Positions 15,768 through 25,313 of a stretch of DNA of 64,000 nucleotides are shown here, piece by piece. Both the position numbers and the translations under genes were made by a program. How positions within the stretch are numbered: the stretch's first letter is position 1; the number at the start of each line of letters is the position of its first letter. Source of the DNA: Streptomyces sp. NBC_01231. GTDB lineage: Bacteria; Actinomycetota; Actinomycetes; Streptomycetales; Streptomycetaceae. The notes under the pieces are model-generated. The model had not been told where the DNA came from and did not search any database. It saw only the letters and a program-made list of their open reading frames with translations. The DNA lies in contig CP108521.1 in NCBI GenBank assembly GCA_035999765.1, positions 6,324,001 to 6,388,000 of the forward strand. Reading direction: 5' to 3'.

Positions 15768-16511
15768 TCACAGATCCCGCAGCTCCTGCCGGGGCCCCGA
15801 CTCCTGCCGCACCCGGCCCCCGGGAACTCGCAGGACCAGCCGCCGCAGAACCAGCGCGAGCACCGCCCCGCCCGCCGCGCCGGGCAGTGCCCACCACCAA
15901 TCGGTGTCGTCGGACATCACCGGTGCGCCTGTCCGTAGCTCGGCCGCCTCCGTGTCGGGACCGGCGGCGGGCGGAGTCTCCGACTGCCAGGGCGCCGGGA
16001 AGATGCCCGTGTAGCCCTCGCCCGAGACCTTGCCCATCACGCCGAGCGTGCTGAGCAGGGCGCGCAGCCGGGCGGGGTGCTCGGCACGGTGCCAGTAGCC
16101 GTTCGGGGTGTCGGGCATATTGGCCGCGGTGTGGATCCAGACGGCTCCGGCACCGGACTCGGCAGGGAAGACCCGGTCCAGTCGCCAGGGAGATATGTCG
16201 TGCGCCAGCCAGGTGACATTGATCTGACGGGCCCGAGTCGGATCGGCCCCGGGAGGCCGGTCCGGGGTGCCCCGGCCGGCGGCGCCGAGCAACTGTTGCA
16301 GCTCTCCGTACCCGTCGTCGGAGTAGTACAGCGCGTTGGCCTCTCCGCTCACGGGCGACGTCACCAGCACACTCGTCGGCCCCCCGGCCGAGGCGGACGA
16401 CGCACCCCACCCCATCAGCGCCAGCGTCACTGCCAACGACCCGATCAGCGTAGCCAGTTCGCGCCCCCGGCCCCCACTCCAGCTTCGGCTCCTGCTCCTC
16501 CACCCGCGCAT
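15768..16511 (-). CDS. Secreted/membrane-anchored protein of unknown function, probable ECF sigma target
   Basis: 247 residues with a basic start, a signal-like helix (LIGSLAVTLALMGWGASSASAG), an extracellular part (YYSDDGYGELQQLLG, VTWLAHDISPWRLDRVFP, ANMPDTPNGYWHRAEH) and a C-terminal membrane helix ending in an Arg-rich tail with RQELRDL. It lies directly downstream of a copy of the sigma promoter motif and 96 bases ahead of its paralogue, so the two likely form an operon controlled by the sigma factor encoded at 17573-18175. The leader GGGGGA precedes ATG 16511. The biochemical role is unknown; a cell-envelope stress function is a fair guess. Confidence 0.75.
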   Translation of the reverse strand: MRGWRSRSRSWSGGRGRELATLIGSLAVTLALMGWGASSASAGGPTSVLVTSPVSGEANALYYSDDGYGELQQLLGAAGRGTPDRPPGADPTRARQINVTWLAHDISPWRLDRVFPAESGAGAVWIHTAANMPDTPNGYWHRAEHPARLRALLSTLGVMGKVSGEGYTGIFPAPWQSETPPAAGPDTEAAELRTGAPVMSDDTDWWWALPGAAGGAVLALVLRRLVLRVPGGRVRQESGPRQELRDL

Positions 16512-16567
16512 CCCGTCCCCCTGCGTGTCCGTCCGTGCGGCCCGCCCGGGGGCCGCGTGTCACTTCT

Positions 16568-16596
16568 GGTACACCGCCCGATCCGTCGGGGTTCCC
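16568..16596 (-). promoter_or_regulatory. ECF-type promoter, copy 2 of GGGAACC-N15-GTGTACC
   Basis: On the minus strand, GTGGGAACC is followed after exactly 15 bases by GTGTACCA. The same two boxes with the same spacing lie before the nearby sigma gene. GGAAC -35 boxes are typical of ECF sigma factors. It would drive the two membrane-protein genes at 16511-14959 with a leader of about 50 bases. Confidence 0.75.
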
Positions 16597-16608
16597 ACAC
16601 CGCGCGCA

Positions 16609-17572
16609 CTATTTCGGCGACTTCCCCGAGGACGCCGGAGGCCAGGCGCCGACGGACTTCGCGATGTCCATCGCCCGCGACTTCGAGGCCACCCCCTCAA
16701 GCCTGAGCGTCACGCCCGCGCCGCCCGCGCCGCCCGCGCCGTCATGGGTCCACAGCAACGTCGGCCCCGCCGTCCGCTGCTCGTGCGTGTAGCGGTCCCC
16801 GTCCGCTCCCACCAGCCAGAAACTCAGCACATGCGGCCGGGGGAACCACAGCGCGGGGGCGCTCATGCCGGTCGCGGAGGGTCCGGTACCCAGCTCCACC
16901 CACTCCGGCTGCTCGCGCACCGTCTTCGTGAACGTGACGTCCAGGCTCGCCGCGAACTCGTCCAGCCGGATCACCCGCCCCCGCTCATGCCAGCACAGGC
17001 TCATCAGAAACCGGCCCCGCGGTGCGTCGGTCACCGTCACCGCGTCCGGCACGCCCAGCGTCCGCGGAACCAGCGGCGCGAACCCGGCCCGGTGCTCTGC
17101 CTGTGCGAACGACAGCGACCGCCCGCAGCCCGGCACCCGCGCACCGGGGGACGGCACCGCCGACGGGTCGTACCGCACCTCGACCCCGCCGAAGTCGAAC
17201 CAGTCGAGGACCGCCGCCCGCACCGGAGGCGTGAGTGCGAGGAGCGCCAGCAGTCCGCACAGCGTCGCGGTCAGCGAGCGCCACCGCGCCCGGGTCCAGC
17301 GCCGGGCCTCCCGCAGCCGCTCACCGGCCCCCGCCCTCGGCGGTTCGGCGACCGGCGCCGGGAGCTGCTCGGCGAGTATCCGCGCCAGCACCCGCTCGAC
17401 CATCGACTCCGGCCCGGCGGCCCCGGGCGGATCCAGCGACCGCCCCAGCGCCCGCAACTCCTCCGGCAGCCGAGAGGCCCCCCGGTCGGAACCGGCACCG
17501 GCGGCCTCACCGCCGTACGCCTCCCGCTCCCGGTCCCCGTCAGGCTCCCGCTCCAGTCGCCCCTCCGGCTCC

Positions 17573-17580
<8 letters not shown>
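16609..17580 (-). CDS. Single-pass membrane protein, probable regulator of the adjacent sigma factor
   Basis: About 323 residues: a cytoplasmic acidic N-terminal region of some 95 residues, one membrane helix (SLTATLCGLLALLALTPPVRAAVL) and a large extracytoplasmic domain (FDFGGVEVRYD, VPGCGRSLSFAQAEH, LMSLCWHERGRVIRLDEF). The layout and the eight-base overlap with the sigma gene suggest an anti-sigma factor that holds the sigma at the membrane until an envelope signal arrives, although there is no zinc-binding H-x3-C-x2-C motif. GTG 17580 is preferred over GTG 17589 because GGAAGGGGG is nine bases before it. It ends just before the second sigma-dependent promoter. Confidence 0.72.
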
Positions 17581-19289
<1,709 letters not shown>

Positions 19290-19450
19290 GGGGCAGGCGC
19301 GCACGCGTACCACCGGGCGGAGCGCCGCACATCACTGCGACTGCGCCTGCCCACAACACAGCCGTGGCCGTACAGTCGATAGCCGGACGGCTGAGAACAA
19401 AACCGACACAGGACCGACAGGACCAAGCCGACACGATGACAGGAGATGAC

Positions 19451-20035
19451 GTGGGGACCGTAACGATCGGCGTGTCGATCGCGGTCCCGGAGCCTCACGG
19501 CAGCCTGCTCCAGGAGCGGCGTGCGGGCTTCGGCGACGCCGCGGCTCACGGCATTCCCACGCACATCACCCTGCTGCCGCCGACGGAGGTGGACGCATCG
19601 ATGCTGCCCGCGATCGAGGCCCACCTCGGCGAGGTCGCGGCCGCCGGCCGCCCCTTCCCGATGCGGCTGTCCGGCACCGGCACCTTCCGGCCCCTGTCGC
19701 CCGTGGTCTACGTCCAGGTGGCCGAGGGTGCCGAGGCCTGCACCTGGCTGCAGAAACAGGTCCGGGACGCCTCCGGCCCCGTGGCGCGCGAACTGCAGTT
19801 CCCGTATCACCCGCACGTCACGGTGGCGCACGGCATCGAGGACGAGGCCATGGACCGGGCCTTCGAGGCGCTCGCCGACTACGAGGCCCAGTGGCCCTGC
19901 ACCGGCTTCGCGCTCTACGAGCAGGGCGCCGACGGCGTGTGGCGCAAGCTGCGCGAGTTCGTCTTCCGAGGCGCGGTCGTGCCCCCGCAGACGGCCCGTG
20001 TGGAGCGCGGCTCCCTGCCCACCAGCCAGCTGTAA
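19451..20035 (+). CDS. 2'-5' RNA ligase / cyclic phosphodiesterase family protein (LigT-like)
   Basis: A 194-residue member of the 2H phosphoesterase superfamily. Two H-x-T-x motifs are present: THITLL near residue 38 and HPHVTVAHG near residue 120. Together they form the catalytic pair that hydrolyses 2',3'-cyclic or 2'-5' phosphodiesters. The start at GTG 19451 is supported by AGGAGAT just upstream; ATG 19436 is also in frame. The physiological RNA or nucleotide substrate is not known for most bacterial members. It follows trpS on the same strand after about 160 bases and faces dprE2 across a hairpin. Confidence 0.87.
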   Translation: MGTVTIGVSIAVPEPHGSLLQERRAGFGDAAAHGIPTHITLLPPTEVDASMLPAIEAHLGEVAAAGRPFPMRLSGTGTFRPLSPVVYVQVAEGAEACTWLQKQVRDASGPVARELQFPYHPHVTVAHGIEDEAMDRAFEALADYEAQWPCTGFALYEQGADGVWRKLREFVFRGAVVPPQTARVERGSLPTSQL

Positions 20036-20068
20036 CCACAGTTACAGAGGCTGTACCTCTGGTTACAG
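20030..20068. terminator. Bidirectional hairpin between LigT-like gene and dprE2
   Basis: CTGTAACCACAG (20030-20041) pairs with CTCTGGTTACAG (20057-20068) with one mismatch. The hairpin spans the stop of the LigT-like gene and the last codons of dprE2, so it can serve both convergent transcripts. Confidence 0.6.
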
Positions 20069-20818
20069 CGGCAGCCGCCGGAACACCGTCCGCGGCACGT
20101 GCCGCAGCGCCGACATCACCACCCGCAGCGTGCCCGGCACCCAGACCGTCTCCGAGCGCCGCCGCAGCCCCAGTTCGACGGCCGCCGCGACCGCTTCGGG
20201 AGTCGTGGCCAGGGGCGTCTCCGGAAGACCCGCGGTCATCTTCGACCGTACGAATCCGGGGCGTACGACCATGACGTGCACGCCCGTGCCGTGCAGCGCG
20301 TCGCCCAGGCCCTGCGCGAAGGCGTCCAGGCCGGCCTTGCTCGAGCCGTAGATGAAGTTGGAGCGGCGGGCGCGCTCCCCGGCCACGGAGGAGAGCACCA
20401 CGAGCGAGCCGTGGCCCTGGTCCTGCAACGCGCTCGCGGTCACCAGTCCCGCCGACACCGCGCCCGTGTAGTTGGTCTGCGCGACGCGCACCGCACCGGC
20501 CGGCTCGCGCTCGTCGTGGGCCTGGTCGCCGAGGATCCCGAAGGCGAGCAGTGCCATGTCGATGTCGCCCTCGGCGAACACCTTGCCGAGCACGACCTCG
20601 TGGGAGTCGGGGTCGAGCGCGTCGAAGTCGACGGTGTGCACGTCCGCTCCTAGGGCGCGCAGTTCCGAGGCGGCCGCCTCGAGGGCGGGCGATGGGCGCC
20701 CGGCCAGCCACACCGTGCGGGTGCGGCGGGCGATCAGCCGGCGCGCGGTCGCCAGCGCGATCTCCGACGTACCGCCCAGGACGAGCAGGGACTGGGGAAT
20801 GCCGAAGGCGTCCTTCAC
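20063..20818 (-). CDS. dprE2: Decaprenylphosphoryl-2-keto-ribose reductase (SDR family)
   Basis: A 251-residue short-chain dehydrogenase: nucleotide-binding LVLGGTSEIALATARRL, DFDALDPDSH after strand 3, LVVLSSVAGERARRSN and the catalytic YGSSKAG (Tyr-x3-Lys). In mycobacteria DprE2 reduces the 2-keto intermediate made by DprE1 to decaprenylphosphoryl-arabinose with NADH. GTG 20818 follows AGGAGCTGTC. It is the second gene of a minus-strand pair with dprE1, 96 bases apart. Divergent genes encode the other enzymes of the same pathway, which strengthens the assignment. Confidence 0.9.
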   Translation of the reverse strand: MKDAFGIPQSLLVLGGTSEIALATARRLIARRTRTVWLAGRPSPALEAAASELRALGADVHTVDFDALDPDSHEVVLGKVFAEGDIDMALLAFGILGDQAHDEREPAGAVRVAQTNYTGAVSAGLVTASALQDQGHGSLVVLSSVAGERARRSNFIYGSSKAGLDAFAQGLGDALHGTGVHVMVVRPGFVRSKMTAGLPETPLATTPEAVAAAVELGLRRRSETVWVPGTLRVVMSALRHVPRTVFRRLPL

Positions 20819-20914
20819 GACAGCTCCTAGAGATTGCCTGATGGCCGGGAGAAGAAGCCCGGAGGGGTGGAGCGCTGGAGAGCCAGCGGGCTGGGGGTAT
20901 TGCCTGCCGCGGCA

Positions 20915-22291
20915 CTAAAGGGCGAGACGCCGGGACAGGTCCGACGTGAACACCGCGCGCGGGTCCAACTCCGCGCGCAGCGCCCGGAAATCGTCCAGTC
21001 GCGGGTACATCGCGCCGAGCAGTTCGGGCCGCAGCCGCGAGTCCTTGGCGAGGTAGACCCGCCCGCCGGCCGCGGCCACCTCCTCGTCCAGTTCGTCGAG
21101 GAAGGCGCCGAGGCCGGGCAGCCCCGCCGGGATGTCCAGGGCCAGCGTCCACCCCGGTACGGGGAAGGACAGCCAGCCCGGATCGGCGTCCCCGAAGCGC
21201 TTGAGGACGGCGAGGAAGGACGGGCAGCGGCGCCCGGAGACACGGCGCACGATCCGGCGTACGGCGTCCTCCTGGCCGTGGCCGACGACGAACTGGTACT
21301 GCACGAAGCCGCCGCGGCCGTAGATCCGGTTCCAGTGGGGGACCCCGTCGAGGGGGTGGAAGAAACGGGAGATCCTCTGGAGTTCGCCGGTACGCGCGCG
21401 GGGTGCCTTGCGGTACCAGAGCTCGTTGAAGAGGCCGACCGTCGTCCGGCTGAGGAGGCCCTCGGGGAGGAAGACGGGGGCGGCCGGGAGACGGGCGGGG
21501 CGGAAGGCCGGCGGCTGCCTGCGCGCGCTGGTGCTTTTCGGCAGCGCCTCCAGGGGAGCGTGGTCGCCGCGGGTCAGCACCGCGCGGCCCGTCGCCGCGC
21601 CGCGCGCCAGGAGGTCGATCCAGGCGACCGAGTAGCGGTAGTGGTGGTCGGTGGCCGTCAGGCGCGCCAGCAGGTCGTCGAGGTCCCGTGCGCGCTCGGT
21701 GTCGACCGACATCAGCGAGGTCTCGACCGGCTGGAGTCGGACGGTCGCGGTGAGGATCACGCCGGTCAGGCCCATGCCTCCCGTGGTCGCGTCGAACAGC
21801 GGTGTGCCGCGTGCGACCGTGCGGACCTCGCCGTCGGCGGTGAGGAGTTCCAATGACAGGACGTGACGGGAGAAGGAGCCCGCGACGTGGTGGTTCTTGC
21901 CGTGGATGTCCGCGCCGATCGCCCCGCCGACGGTGACGTACCGCGTGCCGGGCGTCACGGGCACGAACCAGCCGAGTGGCAGCAGGACCTCCATCAGCCG
22001 GTGCAGGGAGACTCCCGCGTCGCACAGCACGATTCCGCTGCTCGCGTCGATCACGTGGACACGGTCCAGGCCCGTCATGTCGAACACCGTGCCGCCGGCG
22101 TTCTGCGCCGCGTCTCCGTACGCCCGTCCCAGGCCCCTCGGGATGCCACCGCGCGCCCCGCAGTCCCGAACCGCGGCCGCGGCCTCCTCGTACGTCCGTG
22201 GGCGGATCAGACGGGCGGCGGTGGGAGCGGTGCGGCCCCAGCCGGTGACGGAAACAGTGTCGGCAGGCATGAGCGTGACCGTATCGCCCAT
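20915..22291 (-). CDS. dprE1: Decaprenylphosphoryl-ribose 2-oxidase (FAD, VAO family)
   Basis: 458 residues. The N-terminal PP-loop FAD domain shows GLGRAYGDAAQNAGG, TPGTRYVTVGGAIGADIHGKNHHVAGSFS and TGGMGLTGVIL; the C-terminal substrate domain ends with VYLAKDSRLRPE. It oxidises the 2-OH of polyprenylphosphoryl ribose, first half of the epimerisation to arabinose. At the site of the mycobacterial cysteine attacked by benzothiazinones (Cys387 in M. tuberculosis) this protein has alanine (GWTLALDIP, near residue 384). Start ATG 22291 or ATG 22270, neither with a strong leader. It is divergent from the phosphatase gene. Confidence 0.9.
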   Translation of the reverse strand: MGDTVTLMPADTVSVTGWGRTAPTAARLIRPRTYEEAAAAVRDCGARGGIPRGLGRAYGDAAQNAGGTVFDMTGLDRVHVIDASSGIVLCDAGVSLHRLMEVLLPLGWFVPVTPGTRYVTVGGAIGADIHGKNHHVAGSFSRHVLSLELLTADGEVRTVARGTPLFDATTGGMGLTGVILTATVRLQPVETSLMSVDTERARDLDDLLARLTATDHHYRYSVAWIDLLARGAATGRAVLTRGDHAPLEALPKSTSARRQPPAFRPARLPAAPVFLPEGLLSRTTVGLFNELWYRKAPRARTGELQRISRFFHPLDGVPHWNRIYGRGGFVQYQFVVGHGQEDAVRRIVRRVSGRRCPSFLAVLKRFGDADPGWLSFPVPGWTLALDIPAGLPGLGAFLDELDEEVAAAGGRVYLAKDSRLRPELLGAMYPRLDDFRALRAELDPRAVFTSDLSRRLAL

Positions 22292-22403
22292 CTGTGGGCG
22301 ATTAGTTTTGAAACATCCCTACCCTCCCCGAAATGGGTGATTAATGGGATGTCGCTCTATATTGCCGGAGTTCCGGCGGGGTGGGCGTGAACAGTGAGTC
22401 CAC

Positions 22404-22904
22404 ATGGACCACGTGGACCACCAAATCCTTTCGGCGATCCGAGCGTACGGTGCCGACCCCCACGTCGCCGGTGCCGCGCGCGCCCTGTCCTGGGCGGGCG
22501 AACACGGCGCGCTGTGGCTCGCGGCGGGCCTCGCGGGAGCAGCCCTTGACAGTGAACGACGCGGTGCCTGGCTGCGCGGCACCGCGCTCACCGCGGGCGC
22601 CCACCTCGCCAGCATGGGTGTGAAGCGAGTCGTGCGCCGGCCACGCCCGGCGCATGTCGCGCCCCTGGTACGCACCGCCGGCCGGCACTCCTTCCCCAGT
22701 TCGCACGCGACCTCCGCCGCGGCCGCCGCCGTCGCCTTCGGCGCCCTGGGTGCGCGTGTCGTCCCCCTGCTCGCCGCCGCGATGTGCCTCTCGCGCCTGG
22801 TCGTCGGCGTCCACTACCCCTCGGACGTGGCGGCGGGCGCGGCCCTCGGGGCGCTCACGGCGCGCCTCGGAGCGCGCTGGATGCGAGGGGGCGCGGATGA
22901 CTGA
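22404..22904 (+). CDS. PAP2-family phosphatase, probable polyprenylphosphoryl-5-phosphoribose phosphatase
   Basis: A 166-residue membrane protein with the three PAP2 signature pieces: K-x-R-PRP (VKRVVRRPRPAH), SHATS (HSFPSSHATSAAA) and SRLVVGVHYPSD. It resembles the small PAP2 protein encoded next to the phosphoribosyltransferase in mycobacteria, which removes the 5-phosphate from decaprenylphosphoryl-5-phosphoribose before DprE1 acts. The last eight bases overlap the start of the UbiA-type gene, so the two are translationally linked. Its leader is weak; ATG 22404 opens a clean N-terminus (MDHVDHQILSAI). Confidence 0.85.
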   Translation: MDHVDHQILSAIRAYGADPHVAGAARALSWAGEHGALWLAAGLAGAALDSERRGAWLRGTALTAGAHLASMGVKRVVRRPRPAHVAPLVRTAGRHSFPSSHATSAAAAAVAFGALGARVVPLLAAAMCLSRLVVGVHYPSDVAAGAALGALTARLGARWMRGGADD

Positions 22905-23889
22905 GACCACTCCCATGACGGGCGGCGTTCGCACCACCAAGGCAGTGCTGCTGGAACAGCGCACGCCCCCTCGACACACCCCGCCGCCCCCCAAGGCCAC
23001 TCTCCTCGGGGGTCTCCCGGCCGGCCTGCTCAGGACCGCGCGCCCCAGGCAGTGGGTCAAGAACGTCCTGGTCGTCGCCGCCCCGGCCGCCGCCGGCCAG
23101 CTCTTCTCCTGGCACGCTCTCACCCAACTCGCGCTCGTCTTCGCCCTGTTCACCGCCTGCGCCGCCGCCGTCTATCTGATCAACGACGCCCGCGACGCCG
23201 CCGCCGACCGCGCCCACCCCACCAAGCGCCACCGCCCGGTCGCCGCCGGACGGGTCCCCGTATCCGTCGCGTACGCCGTCGGAGGCACCCTCGGTGTCCT
23301 CGCGCCGGCCGTCGCGGCCTGGCTGGTCTCACCGGCCGTCACCGCGCTCCTGACGGCCTACCTGGGCATGCAACTGGCCTACTGCGTCAGCCTCAAGCAC
23401 GTCCTGGTCGTCGACCTGGCCGTCGTCACCACCGGGTTCCTGATGCGGGCCATGGTCGGCGGGCTCGCGCTCGGCATCCCGCTGTCGCGCTGGTTCCTGA
23501 TCACGACCGGGTTCGGCGCGCTGTTCATGGTGTCGGCCAAGCGCTACTCCGAAGCCGTGCAGATGGCCGGAAAAGCGGGCGCCACGCGGGCGTTGCTCAC
23601 CGAGTACACCACCGGCTACCTGCGCTTCGTGTGGCAGCTCGCGGCCGGGGTCGCCGTCCTCGGCTACTGCCTGTGGGCCCTGGAGGAGGGCGGGGTACCG
23701 CACACCAGTGTGCTGCCGTGGCGGCAGTTGTCCATGGTCGCCTTCATCCTCGCGATCCTCAGATACGCCGTCTTCGCGGACCGCGGAACCGCCGGCGAAC
23801 CCGAGGAGGTCGTCCTGGGCGACCGCGCGCTCGCTCTCATCGGCGTGGCGTGGCTCGCGATGTACGGCCTGGCGGTGGCCAACTGGTGA
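22897..23889 (+). CDS. Decaprenyl-phosphate phosphoribosyltransferase (UbiA superfamily)
   Basis: A 330-residue integral membrane prenyltransferase with about nine helices. It starts after a proline-rich N-tail with RTARPRQWVKNVLVVAAPAAAG and has the metal-binding INDARDAAADRAHPTKRHRP motif (N-D-x2-D-x3-D), plus the second loop SAKRYSEAVQM. Family enzymes transfer phosphoribose from PRPP to polyprenyl phosphate, the first step of the DPA pathway. ATG 22897 follows GAGGGGGCGC. The neighbours PAP2 phosphatase, DprE1, DprE2 and GtrA make the assignment stronger than homology to the broad UbiA family alone. Confidence 0.9.
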   Translation: MTETTPMTGGVRTTKAVLLEQRTPPRHTPPPPKATLLGGLPAGLLRTARPRQWVKNVLVVAAPAAAGQLFSWHALTQLALVFALFTACAAAVYLINDARDAAADRAHPTKRHRPVAAGRVPVSVAYAVGGTLGVLAPAVAAWLVSPAVTALLTAYLGMQLAYCVSLKHVLVVDLAVVTTGFLMRAMVGGLALGIPLSRWFLITTGFGALFMVSAKRYSEAVQMAGKAGATRALLTEYTTGYLRFVWQLAAGVAVLGYCLWALEEGGVPHTSVLPWRQLSMVAFILAILRYAVFADRGTAGEPEEVVLGDRALALIGVAWLAMYGLAVANW

Positions 23890-24386
23890 GCACGGGCATC
23901 GCTGAGCACGCGCGCGGGCGGGACGGCGACCACGCGCGCGTGGGCAGGACGGCGGGCATGCGCGCCTGGGCGGACCGCCGGGAACTCCTGGGCTTCGCCA
24001 CCGCCGGTCTCCTCGCCTACACCGCCGACCTTGCCCTCTTCACCTGTCTGCGGGGTCCGGCCGGGCTCGACCCGCTCACCGCCAAGGCGCTGTCCTTCGT
24101 CGCCGGCTGTTCGGTGGCGTACGCGGGCAACGCGCTGGGCACCTACCGGCGCACGCGGCCGAAGGGCGTGCGCCCCTACGCCGTCTTCGTCGCGGTGAAC
24201 ATCGCCGGTGCCCTCGTACAGCTGCTGTGCCTGGTCATCAGCCACTACGGCCTCAACCTCACCTCGCAACGCGCGGACACCGTCTCCGGGGCCGGAATCG
24301 GCATGGTGCTCGCCACTGTCCTGCGTTTCTGGGGTACCAGGACATTTGTCTTCCGTGACCGGGCGGGAGGGTGGATCGTGGGCTGA
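23886..24386 (+). CDS. GtrA-family small membrane protein
   Basis: A 166-residue protein with four membrane helices (LLGFATAGLLAYTADLALF, KALSFVAGCSVAYAGNALG, YAVFVAVNIAGALVQLLCLV, GAGIGMVLATVLRFWGTRTFVF), the GtrA layout. In mycobacteria a GtrA protein encoded beside dprE1 has been proposed to flip polyprenylphosphoryl arabinose or to recruit the galactan-side machinery. The GTG at 23886 overlaps the previous stop by four bases (GTGA), so it is the last gene of the three-gene plus-strand DPA operon. Confidence 0.87.
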   Translation: MSTGIAEHARGRDGDHARVGRTAGMRAWADRRELLGFATAGLLAYTADLALFTCLRGPAGLDPLTAKALSFVAGCSVAYAGNALGTYRRTRPKGVRPYAVFVAVNIAGALVQLLCLVISHYGLNLTSQRADTVSGAGIGMVLATVLRFWGTRTFVFRDRAGGWIVG

Positions 24387-24404
24387 CCAGGGCAGAGTCG
24401 GAAC

Positions 24405-25313
24405 ATGGACTGGCTGAAAAAGCTCCCCGTCGTCGGGCCGCCGCTGGCGCGCCTGATGGCCACCCACGCCTGGCGGTCGTTCGAGCGGCTGGACCGGGTG
24501 AAGTGGACCCGGCTGGCCGCCGCGATGACCTTCACCAGCTTCGTCGCGCTCTTCCCGCTGCTCACGGTGGCCGCCGCGATCGTCGCCGCCACGTTCGGCA
24601 AGGACAAACAGAACGACCTCCAGCACAAGATCGCCGACCAGGTACCCGGAATCTCCGACCAGCTCGACATCGACGGCCTGGTGCAGAACGCCGGCACCGT
24701 CGGCCTCATCGCGGGCGCCGTCCTGCTGTTCACCGGCATCAGCTGGGCCGGTTCGACGCGCGAGTGTCTGCGGGCGGTCTGGGAGCTGCCCGAGCAGGAG
24801 GAGAACCCGGTCCTGCGGGTGGCCAAGGACTTCGGGATCCTCCTCGGGCTCGGCGGCGCCGTGCTGGCCACGCTCGTCGTCTCCACCATCGCCTCCGCGA
24901 TGATCGGCTGGACCACCGACCAGCTGGGCATCGACCGGGCCGGCTGGGGCAGCGTCCTGCTGCGGATCGCCGCGTTCCTGGTCGCCGTCCTCGCGGACTT
25001 CCTGCTGCTCCTGTACGTCCTCACGCTGCTGCCCGGTGTCGAGCCGAGGCGGCGCCGCCTCTTCGTGGCCGCGCTGACCGGGGCGGTCGGCTTCGAACTG
25101 CTGAAGCTGCTGCTGAGCGGCTATATGCAGGGCGTGGCGGCGAAGAGCATGTACGGCGCGTTCGGGGTGCCCGTCGCCCTGCTGCTGTGGATCAACTTCA
25201 CGTCGAAGCTGGTGCTGTTCTGCGCCGCCTGGACGGCGACGCAGAGCAAGGAGGGCGAACTCACGGACGAGTCCGACGGCGTACCAGATCGGGCAGTGGC
25301 CAGCGGCGGTTGA
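24405..25313 (+). CDS. YihY/BrkB-family inner-membrane protein
   Basis: 302 residues with about six membrane helices. The family-typical start LAAAMTFTSFVALFPLLTV is followed by the long loop with QVPGISDQLDIDGLVQNAGT, then GISWAGSTRECLRAVW and the end motif KSMYGAFGVPVALLLWINF. YihY proteins were once called RNase BN but are membrane proteins of unclear role. ATG 24405 comes 18 bases after GtrA. The C-terminus is hydrophilic, and its last 53 bases overlap the convergent carboxypeptidase gene, an unusually long coding overlap. Confidence 0.85.
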   Translation: MDWLKKLPVVGPPLARLMATHAWRSFERLDRVKWTRLAAAMTFTSFVALFPLLTVAAAIVAATFGKDKQNDLQHKIADQVPGISDQLDIDGLVQNAGTVGLIAGAVLLFTGISWAGSTRECLRAVWELPEQEENPVLRVAKDFGILLGLGGAVLATLVVSTIASAMIGWTTDQLGIDRAGWGSVLLRIAAFLVAVLADFLLLLYVLTLLPGVEPRRRRLFVAALTGAVGFELLKLLLSGYMQGVAAKSMYGAFGVPVALLLWINFTSKLVLFCAAWTATQSKEGELTDESDGVPDRAVASGG

